Below the pieces are notes generated by a model that searched no databases, was not told where the DNA came from, and saw nothing but the letters and a program-made list of their open reading frames with translations. 64,000 nt of DNA from an uncultured Myxococcales bacterium (GTDB taxonomy: Bacteria > Myxococcota_A > UBA9042), in NCBI GenBank assembly GCA_903842345.1, contig CAIMLR010000028.1, forward strand, positions 1 to 64,000, read 5' to 3'. Position numbers and translations under genes: made by a program. Shown one piece after another: positions 57,857 through 64,000 of this stretch (position 1 is the first letter of the stretch; every line of letters starts with the position of its first letter).

Positions 57857-60148
57857 ATGCGCACGCAAATCCACACGATCCAGCGGAATTTCAACCACCG
57901 GGTTGGGCTTTTTGCCGCACTGGCGGTCATGGGCCTCGCGCTCAGCGGCTGCGGTTCAGATGAGGGCGTGGCGGGCAACGAACCCATCGACAGCCTCATC
58001 GGCGGCGGCAGCGACACCTCACTCGGCACGGACGATGCCATGACGGTCGGCGACACCGAGTGCGGCGAATTCTCGGTGTGCGACGTCCACGTTCCCGGCG
58101 ACACCTACGAAAACGACGGCTGGAATCCCGGCGACGCGTGGAACCCATGGGACAGCTTCACGCCCGACGCTGGCCCCGTGCTGTGCGTGAGCGACAACAA
58201 CTGTCCGTCCTCGCCATGCAGCAAGGGCGTCTGCGACCCGAACAGCCACCAGTGCGTCGCCTATCTGGCGCCGGATTACAGCTTCTGCCCGGGCATCGGC
58301 GGCGCGTGCGGCGTCGACGGCTACTGCCAGGCCGGCAAGTGCATGGCCAAGGGCATGACCTGCGACGACGGCAATCCGTGCACGCAGGACGCGTGCGACC
58401 CCGCCAGCGGCTGTATTTACCAGCCGATCCCCGGCTGTGGCGGCGGCTGCAAGTCGGACAGCCAGTGCAACGATGGCGACCCCTGCACGGGCGACTACTG
58501 CAAAGGCGGGAGCTGCATCTCCGTCGCCATTCCCAACTGCGGCTCAACCGGATGCCAGAACGACGCGCAGTGCAATGACGGCATCCTCTGCTCGATCGAC
58601 AAATGCCAATTCAGCGCCAGCGGCGTGGGCAAGTGCGTCCACTTTGCGGCGGCGATGGACAGCGTCCAGTGCTGCGATCCGCTGGTGAACCTCGCGGCTT
58701 GCAACGACGGCAACCCGTGCACGACCGACTACTGCGGCGGCAATTACCAGTGCAACTACGCGCTGATTCCCGGCTGCGGCATCCCCGGCTGCACGAACGA
58801 CATGCAGTGCGACGACGGCATCAAGTGCTCGATCGACAAGTGCCAGTTCGGCGCGGACGGGTTGGGGCAGTGCTCCCATACGGGCGACCTGAGCCAGAAG
58901 GGATTTTGTTGCGATCCGAACATGAACATGATCACCTGCTACGACGGCAATCCGTGCACGGCGGACCAGTGCGGCATGGACTTTCAATGCAGCTACCCCC
59001 AAGTGCCCGGCTGCGGCAACGGCTGCAAGACCGGCCAGGACTGCAATGATGGCAACGCCTGCACCACCGACATGTGCTACGGCGGCCAGTGCGCGTACGG
59101 CGGCATCGCGTGCGCCAGCAGCGATCCGTGCACGACCGTCGCGTGCGATCCCAAGTCCGGCATGTGCATCGCCACGCCGATTCCCGGCTGCGGCGGCAAT
59201 GGCTGCAAGGCGGACTTCCAGTGCGACGACGGCAACTTCTGCACCGTCGACGCGTGCTTGATCGACGCGACGGGGACTGGCAAGTGCATCCACAAGGTCG
59301 ACCCGACGCAGATTGGCCTGTGCTGCGACCCCGCGTCCAGCAGCATCCCGCCGTGCAACGACGGCGACGCGTGTACGCAGGACATCTGCGGACCGGACTA
59401 CATGTGCCAGTTCATCCCGACGCCGGGCTGCGTCAACAAGTGCAAGGCGGACAGCGATTGCGCCGCGGGCGACGTGTGCACAATCGCCAAGTGCGACGTG
59501 GCCAGCGGCGTCTGCCTCTACGGCACGATTCCCAACTGCTGCAACCCCGCGTACTGCGATGACGGCAACCCGTGCACCAAGGACGGCTGCGACGCGGCGA
59601 CCGGCGGCTGCAACTGGACGCCGATTCCCGGCTGCACCAAGCCGTGCGATCCCGTGTCGTGCAACGACTACAACCCGTGCACGTCGGACGGCTGCGACAG
59701 CGTGGGCAACTGCGTCTACAAGGTCATCCCGAATTGCACCGCGCAGTTCTGCAAGTCCGACGTGGAGTGCCAGGATGCCGACAAGTGCACGCAGGACCTG
59801 TGCGACACGGCGAGCTACACGTGCCAGCACTACCAGATCCCCGGCTGCGGCATGCTCATGTGCATGACCAACGCGGACTGCAACGACTTTGACAACTGCA
59901 CTGGCGACCTGTGCCTCAATGGTTCGTGCGCGCACAAGGCCGTCACGTGCGATGACGGCAACCCGTGCACCGCGGACCAATGTCTGGCCATGACGGGCGG
60001 CTGCAGCAACGCGCCGATTCCCGGCTGCACCGCGACGCCGTGCAAGTCGGACGCGATGTGCGACGACAAGAACTTCTGCTCGCTCGACACGTGCGTGACG
60101 GGTTGGTGCAACCACCTGTTCGTCCCGGGCTGCTTCCCGCCGCCGTAG
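57857..60148 (+). CDS. Lipoprotein with about sixteen tandem Cys-rich modules
   Basis: The 763-residue protein starts with a lipoprotein signal peptide (lipobox LSGC), an Asp/Gly-rich linker, and then Cys-rich modules to the end. About sixteen copies of CxDGNPCTxDxC occur (for example CDDGNPCTQDAC, CNDGNPCTTDYC), alternating with IPGCG turns. Three copies use a longer form with CSIDKCQF...GxGxCxH...CCDP. Such disulfide-bonded repeats are typical of Myxococcota surface proteins and probably form a stiff extracellular stalk with possible Ca binding through the DGN loops. The ATG follows AGAGGGG and a sigma-54-type promoter. Function is unknown. Confidence 0.85.
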   Translation: MRTQIHTIQRNFNHRVGLFAALAVMGLALSGCGSDEGVAGNEPIDSLIGGGSDTSLGTDDAMTVGDTECGEFSVCDVHVPGDTYENDGWNPGDAWNPWDSFTPDAGPVLCVSDNNCPSSPCSKGVCDPNSHQCVAYLAPDYSFCPGIGGACGVDGYCQAGKCMAKGMTCDDGNPCTQDACDPASGCIYQPIPGCGGGCKSDSQCNDGDPCTGDYCKGGSCISVAIPNCGSTGCQNDAQCNDGILCSIDKCQFSASGVGKCVHFAAAMDSVQCCDPLVNLAACNDGNPCTTDYCGGNYQCNYALIPGCGIPGCTNDMQCDDGIKCSIDKCQFGADGLGQCSHTGDLSQKGFCCDPNMNMITCYDGNPCTADQCGMDFQCSYPQVPGCGNGCKTGQDCNDGNACTTDMCYGGQCAYGGIACASSDPCTTVACDPKSGMCIATPIPGCGGNGCKADFQCDDGNFCTVDACLIDATGTGKCIHKVDPTQIGLCCDPASSSIPPCNDGDACTQDICGPDYMCQFIPTPGCVNKCKADSDCAAGDVCTIAKCDVASGVCLYGTIPNCCNPAYCDDGNPCTKDGCDAATGGCNWTPIPGCTKPCDPVSCNDYNPCTSDGCDSVGNCVYKVIPNCTAQFCKSDVECQDADKCTQDLCDTASYTCQHYQIPGCGMLMCMTNADCNDFDNCTGDLCLNGSCAHKAVTCDDGNPCTADQCLAMTGGCSNAPIPGCTATPCKSDAMCDDKNFCSLDTCVTGWCNHLFVPGCFPPP

Positions 60149-60224
60149 CGTCTCGCTGCCGCCGGTGCTGGTCAAAACCGTGCGACACCGGCAGAATCCC
60201 GGCAACTTGTTGTGGAGAGTCGCC

Positions 60225-61151
60225 GTGGTCAAGAACGTGAATTGGATGGTTGCCGGCGCGATGCTGCTCTGCGCATGTGCCGCGTTCGCGCAGCGGCCAC
60301 TCGCGCCGGGTCCAATCCGCCGCAATGGCCCGCAGGCGCCACTTTCGGCCGGTGAGGCCGTTGGCACGTGGGACTGGTTCAACCGTGCGACCGTGGACCT
60401 GCTGCCCGATGGCGTGGCGCGTGGCGCTGGCGCGGAGACCGGTCGGTGGTATCGCATCGACGCGGAGCGCCCGCTTGTCGTCATCAGCTGGAAGTCCGGT
60501 TGGGTCGACACGCTGGTGCTGTCGCCCGACGGCATGCGGCTGGACGGGCGCAACCTGCAAGGCCAGGTCGTCAGCGGGACGCGACGCATGCAGGTGCCCG
60601 TGCTGATGCCGCCGCAGCCGATGCCGATGCCGATCGCCGAATACAAACGTCCCGTAGAAGCCGGTCCGATCTGGAGCAACGACGATGCGCAGGCCAAGTG
60701 CCCGTCCGTCTGTCCGCCGCCGGAGCATTGGAATGGTCAGTGGTGGACGACGGTTCAAGGGCAGATGTCGGTCTGCGAGTGCGTTGGGCCGATGGGCGCG
60801 CAGCCGCCGTTGCCCCCGCGCGCGCCGGCGCCCAACTACGCGCCGCCCGCGCCGCCGCCGCCGATGGCCTACAACGAGGAGCAGTTTCGCGGGTTCATGC
60901 ATCGCCTGCGCGAAGCCAACTTCACCGACGCGCAGCTTGCCACTGTGCGGGACGAGACCAACGCCGGTGCGCGCTGGAACACCCAGCAGGTGATCGCCGT
61001 GATGAAGGTCCTCAATTTCAGCGATCCACAGGTCCAAAGCGCGGTCATCATGTGGCAGAGCGTCGTAGATCCGCAGAACTTCCCAGCCGTCGCGGCGAGC
61101 CTGACGTTCGAGGGCGATCGCCAGAAGCTGCGCCGCGCGCTGGGCAAGTAG
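60225..61151 (+). CDS. Secreted protein with MVL-type mannan-binding domain and DUF4476
   Basis: The 308-residue protein has a signal peptide (about 5-23). A beta domain follows (44-120, GTWDWFNR, DGMRLDGRNLQG). Residues 147-187 (GPIWSNDDAQAKCPSVC, then WNGQWWTTVQGQMSVCEC) match the repeat of MVL, the mannan-binding lectin from cyanobacteria. A Pro-rich linker leads to a C-terminal helical DUF4476 domain (214-305, FTDAQLATVRDETNAG, LNFSDPQVQSAVIM). A single MVL module suggests a carbohydrate-binding role outside the cell. The GTG start follows GGAGAG. It lies 76 bases after the Cys-rich lipoprotein and may share its transcript. Confidence 0.8.
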   Translation: MVKNVNWMVAGAMLLCACAAFAQRPLAPGPIRRNGPQAPLSAGEAVGTWDWFNRATVDLLPDGVARGAGAETGRWYRIDAERPLVVISWKSGWVDTLVLSPDGMRLDGRNLQGQVVSGTRRMQVPVLMPPQPMPMPIAEYKRPVEAGPIWSNDDAQAKCPSVCPPPEHWNGQWWTTVQGQMSVCECVGPMGAQPPLPPRAPAPNYAPPAPPPPMAYNEEQFRGFMHRLREANFTDAQLATVRDETNAGARWNTQQVIAVMKVLNFSDPQVQSAVIMWQSVVDPQNFPAVAASLTFEGDRQKLRRALGK

Positions 61152-61160
61152 TCGCCCGCG

Positions 61161-63203
61161 CTATTCCTCCTCGACCCGCGGCCGGTAGGCCGCCGCCACC
61201 GTGGCCTGCACCTGCGCGGGCGTGGCCTCGTAGTGGCTCAGTTCCATCGCAAAGCTGCCCAAGCCGCCCGTCACGCTCTTGAGCATCGACTGATACGACG
61301 TCACTTCTGCCAGCGGCGCGTTCGCCTTGATCGTCACCGTGTCGCCGCTGCCCATGTCCGTGCCCAGCACTTTGCCGCGGCGGCTGGACATGTCGCCGGT
61401 GATCGCGCCCATCTTGTCTTCCGGCACCACGACTTCCAGCGTCACAATCGGCTCCAGCAACACGGGGCGCGCCTTCTGCAGCGCGTCGCGAAACGCGAAT
61501 TTGCCCGCCGTCTTGAACGCGACTTCCTTGGAGTCCACCGGGTGGTACTTGCCGTCGGTCACGGTCACGCGCACGTCCTGCAGCGGATAGCCGCCGACAA
61601 AACCTTCCTCAAGCAGTTCCCGCACGCCTTTTTCAACCGCCGGGATGTACTGGCCGGGAATCGCGCCGCCCACGACCGCGTCGACGAATTCAAACCCCGC
61701 GCCGCGCTCCAGCGGCTCCACTTTCAGCATCACCTCGCCAAACTGTCCCGCGCCGCCGGTCTGCCGCCGATGCCGGTAATGGCCATCGGCCGTGGCGGTA
61801 ATCGTCTCGCGGTAGGCGATCTTGGGCTGTTTGGTATCGACCTCCAACCCGCGGTTCCTCAGCTTCTCCAGCACCAGCTTGAGGTGGAGTTCGCCCAGAC
61901 CGCGGATCACCATCTCGTGCGTCTGGCTGTCGTGGCTCACGGTAAACGTCGGATCTTCCTCGACGATCTTGTGAAACGCGCCCGCGATCTTCGCCTCGTC
62001 CCCACGCGTCTTCGGCGCCACCGCGAGGCCATGCATCGGCGTCGGGAAATTCAGCGGCTTCAGGTGCACAAGGTCCAGCGCGTGGTCGTCATGCAGCACG
62101 TCGCCCGCATGGATTTCCTCCACCTTGGCCACCGCGCCGATGTCGCCCGCCACAAGCTCCTCGCACTCGGGATGTTCCTTGCCCTGCAGGTGGAACACGT
62201 GGTTCAGCTTGATCGGCTTCTTGCTCGCACCGATGTACACCGCCGCGTTGCTCGTCGCCTTGCCCTGATGCACGCGGAACAGCGCCAACTTGCCGACAAA
62301 CGGGTCCGTCGTCACCTTGAACACGTGCGCCAGCAGCGGCCGATTCACGTCGTTGTGGTATTCGTACGGCCGCTCATCCGCGCCTTCGCCGGTCAGGAAC
62401 GGCCGTTCGTTGCCTTCCAGCGGGCTCGGGCACCAGCGCTCGATGATGTCCAGCAGCTCCGGGATCCCCGCGCCATTCCGGGCGTCCGTGAAGCAAATCG
62501 GGATCACGTGCGCTTCATCCAGGCACTTCTCAAACGGCGTGTGCAGCGCGTCGTAATTCGGCTCTTCCCCGCCGAGGTACGTCTCCATCAGCGCCTCATC
62601 GACTTCCACGATCTGGTCCAGAATCGCCGCGTGATGCTCCGCGACCGGGCCCAAATCGCTGTCGCCGCTGTTGTTCAGCAGGCAATCGATCACGCCCTTG
62701 CCGCCCTTGGTCGGCAGGTTGATCGGCAGGCATTCGCGGCCAAAAGTGTCCTGGATCTGCTGGATGAGCGCTTTGAAATCAACGTCAGGCGCGTCCATCT
62801 TGTTGACGATGAGCAACCGCGGCCAGTTGGCGCTCCGCGCGGCCTCCATCATCCGCCGGGTTACGAGCTCCACGCCAGCCGCGGCATTGATGACCACGGC
62901 GACCGTTTCTACAGCGGGCAAGCAGGCGATGGCTTGGCCTAGCAGATCAGCCGCGCCCGGGGTGTCAATCAGGTTGACGCGCCGCCCCGCGTGGTCAAAG
63001 TGCAGGACGGAAGCGTAAATCGAGTGTTTGTGCTCTCGCTCCTCCCGCTCAAAATCGCTGACGCTTGTGCCGTCCTGAGACGAGCCTTTGCGCGTGGCGG
63101 CGCCCGCTGTGAACAGCAACGCGTCCGCCAGCGCGGTCTTGCCGCCGCCCATATGACCCACCAGGATCACGTTGCGAATGTCTGAAGTCGTGATTTTCAA
63201 CAT
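61161..63203 (-). CDS. EF-G-like translational GTPase
   Basis: The 680-residue protein has the five-domain EF-G architecture. The G motifs are GHMGGGKT (16-23), DTPG (80-83) and NKMD (134-137). True EF-G has DTPGHVDF; here it reads DTPGAADL, so the histidine that helps GTP hydrolysis is alanine. EF-G-like proteins of the FusA2 branch show the same loss. The C-terminal domains IV and V are complete (TGGAGQFGEVMLKVEP, DMSSRRGKVLG). It may assist ribosome recycling or act under stress rather than in routine translocation. GAGG precedes the ATG; an upstream GTG is less likely. Confidence 0.87.
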   Translation of the reverse strand: MLKITTSDIRNVILVGHMGGGKTALADALLFTAGAATRKGSSQDGTSVSDFEREEREHKHSIYASVLHFDHAGRRVNLIDTPGAADLLGQAIACLPAVETVAVVINAAAGVELVTRRMMEAARSANWPRLLIVNKMDAPDVDFKALIQQIQDTFGRECLPINLPTKGGKGVIDCLLNNSGDSDLGPVAEHHAAILDQIVEVDEALMETYLGGEEPNYDALHTPFEKCLDEAHVIPICFTDARNGAGIPELLDIIERWCPSPLEGNERPFLTGEGADERPYEYHNDVNRPLLAHVFKVTTDPFVGKLALFRVHQGKATSNAAVYIGASKKPIKLNHVFHLQGKEHPECEELVAGDIGAVAKVEEIHAGDVLHDDHALDLVHLKPLNFPTPMHGLAVAPKTRGDEAKIAGAFHKIVEEDPTFTVSHDSQTHEMVIRGLGELHLKLVLEKLRNRGLEVDTKQPKIAYRETITATADGHYRHRRQTGGAGQFGEVMLKVEPLERGAGFEFVDAVVGGAIPGQYIPAVEKGVRELLEEGFVGGYPLQDVRVTVTDGKYHPVDSKEVAFKTAGKFAFRDALQKARPVLLEPIVTLEVVVPEDKMGAITGDMSSRRGKVLGTDMGSGDTVTIKANAPLAEVTSYQSMLKSVTGGLGSFAMELSHYEATPAQVQATVAAAYRPRVEEE

Positions 63204-63327
63204 GCGACACCTCACTTGGGAGGGGACCGCTCGGTCGTGGCGTCATTGGCGCGTGGCCGCTTGGTTCCCAGTTCGCTGAATGCTACTGAACCTTGCCGAC
63301 AGTCCCAGACGGTGGCTGCCACGGACG

Positions 63328-63355
63328 AGTATAGACCCCCGGCATGCTTGGGCAA
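63328..63355 (-). promoter_or_regulatory. Promoter of the EF-G-like gene
   Basis: On the minus strand TTGCCC and TATACT are spaced by 16 bases, about 125 bases before the ATG. The -10 element is nearly canonical. Confidence 0.5.
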
Positions 63356-63430
63356 TGCGGTCAACAGGGCTTGTGACGGAGGTGTGACGGAGCGGCCGTT
63401 CCCCCGTGAAATCGCGGCGAAAGGCGCGGC

Positions 63431-63459
63431 TTGACGGCCGCAAGGTGGCGGGCCAGACT
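63431..63459 (+). promoter_or_regulatory. Candidate promoter of the epimerase gene
   Basis: TTGACG-N17-CAGACT lies about 50 bases before the ATG and differs from the tRNA promoter of this window (TTGACG-N17-TAGACT) at only one hexamer position. Confidence 0.45.
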
Positions 63460-63507
63460 GGCTTGACCCGACCGCACGGCGGCGGTTTCCCTCGCAAGCA
63501 GGTCCGG

Positions 63508-64000
63508 ATGGGTCTCCCGCAAATCCTCGTAACAGGCGCACCCGGCTGGCTCGGCACGGCGCTTGTCCACGCACTGGCCGAAGGCGGCCGTTTTGGCCCG
63601 GTCGAGCAAGCGCCAGAACCGGTGCGCGTGCTTGCCTCCCCGCGCGCCGACGTCGGCGCCTTGCGCGCGTTGCGCGATGTCGACGTCCAGCACGCGGACC
63701 TGCGACAGCCCGTGCCGCCGTCGCTCTGTGTCGGGATCGACACGGTCGTCCACTCGGCGGGCCTCATCCATCCGCACCGCGTCGCGGATTTCCAGACCGT
63801 GAACGTCGAGGGGACGCAGCGGATGCTGGACGCGGCGAGCGCGGCAGGCGTGCGGCGCTTCATCTACATCAGCTCCAACTCCGCCGCAGGCGTGAACCGG
63901 CAGCCGGATGTGCTCATGCGGGAAGACGATCCCGGCGAGACGCCGTACATGGGCTACGGTCGGTCCAAGGCAGCCGCGGAACAGCTGGTGCGGGCGGCGG
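63508..64000 (+). CDS. NAD-dependent epimerase/dehydratase, N-terminal part
   Basis: The frame runs off the right edge, leaving 164 residues. It is an extended short-chain dehydrogenase that would modify a nucleotide sugar or related substrate. The nucleotide-binding motif GAPGWLG is at residues 10-16, the VVHSAGLIHPH strand follows, then the active-site region ISSNSAAG and YGRSK, which carries the catalytic Tyr and Lys. The ATG was chosen because it starts directly before the first beta strand. No partner gene is visible. Confidence 0.8.
   Translation, partial: MGLPQILVTGAPGWLGTALVHALAEGGRFGPVEQAPEPVRVLASPRADVGALRALRDVDVQHADLRQPVPPSLCVGIDTVVHSAGLIHPHRVADFQTVNVEGTQRMLDAASAAGVRRFIYISSNSAAGVNRQPDVLMREDDPGETPYMGYGRSKAAAEQLVRAA

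Noticed and set aside
58544-60697. 717-residue frame antisense to the Cys-rich lipoprotein
   Set aside because: Its repeated composition mirrors the repeats on the other strand and it has no start signal.

Overview
The window is high-GC DNA that looks like a chromosome segment of a Myxococcota (deltaproteobacterial) bacterium. The evidence is a C-terminal tail resembling the MYXO-CTERM sorting signal, many lipoproteins, a lipoprotein with tandem 'CxDGNPCTxDxC' modules, Ser/Thr kinases and FHA domains alongside a giant hybrid histidine kinase, and a multicopper-type efflux locus. Most genes are complete, densely packed and often coupled by 4-bp ATGA/GTGA overlaps. No phage, CRISPR array or rRNA operon is visible. 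The only mobile trace is a truncated IS66-type accessory ORF at the left edge, beside an initiator tRNA.

Left part (1-17.8 kb): IS66-like fragment, tRNA-fMet with its terminator, a small TPR protein divergent from a stand-alone D,D-transpeptidase, a tRNA-Gln/tRNA-Glu unit running directly into a lysine 2,3-aminomutase, an 1808-residue TPR lipoprotein coupled to mtgA, galE, the carAB operon with a coupled 76-residue membrane protein, an Omp85-type barrel protein and a LEA-like helical protein.

Middle (17.9-41.5 kb): an ECF sigma factor with a zinc-finger/FecR anti-sigma factor; a cohesin-domain lipoprotein followed by an M1 metallopeptidase ending in a dockerin; rimO; a PKD-like lipoprotein; rpsT with its own promoter and structured leader; a multi-TM metallopeptidase; an FHA-GAF-adenylate cyclase; and a tightly overlapping five-gene operon (Ser/Thr kinase, TPR protein, FHA-AAA+ protein lacking the sigma-54 contact loop, and two paralogous lipoproteins with C-type-lectin-fold DUF1566 and FGE-sulfatase domains). 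An alpha/beta-hydrolase lipoprotein, a deoC with an odd His/Cys-rich N-terminus and the MYXO-CTERM protein follow.

Right part (41.5-64 kb): a GT-C glycosyltransferase, a CusB/CusA heavy-metal efflux pair with a Cys/His-rich exported protein, an MDR reductase, a 1751-residue hybrid histidine kinase, a secreted protein made of seven 11-residue repeats, a kinase with an HCD catalytic loop, the Cys-rich lipoprotein behind a sigma-54-type promoter, a protein with a mannan-binding (MVL-type) lectin domain, an EF-G-like GTPase and the start of a sugar epimerase.

The most interesting pieces are two adjacent gene sets that look like surface systems: the cohesin lipoprotein plus dockerin peptidase, which could dock a secreted aminopeptidase-like enzyme on the outer membrane, and the kinase/FHA-AAA+/lectin-fold lipoprotein operon. 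Functions given here are read from motifs and family knowledge only; no database search was run.
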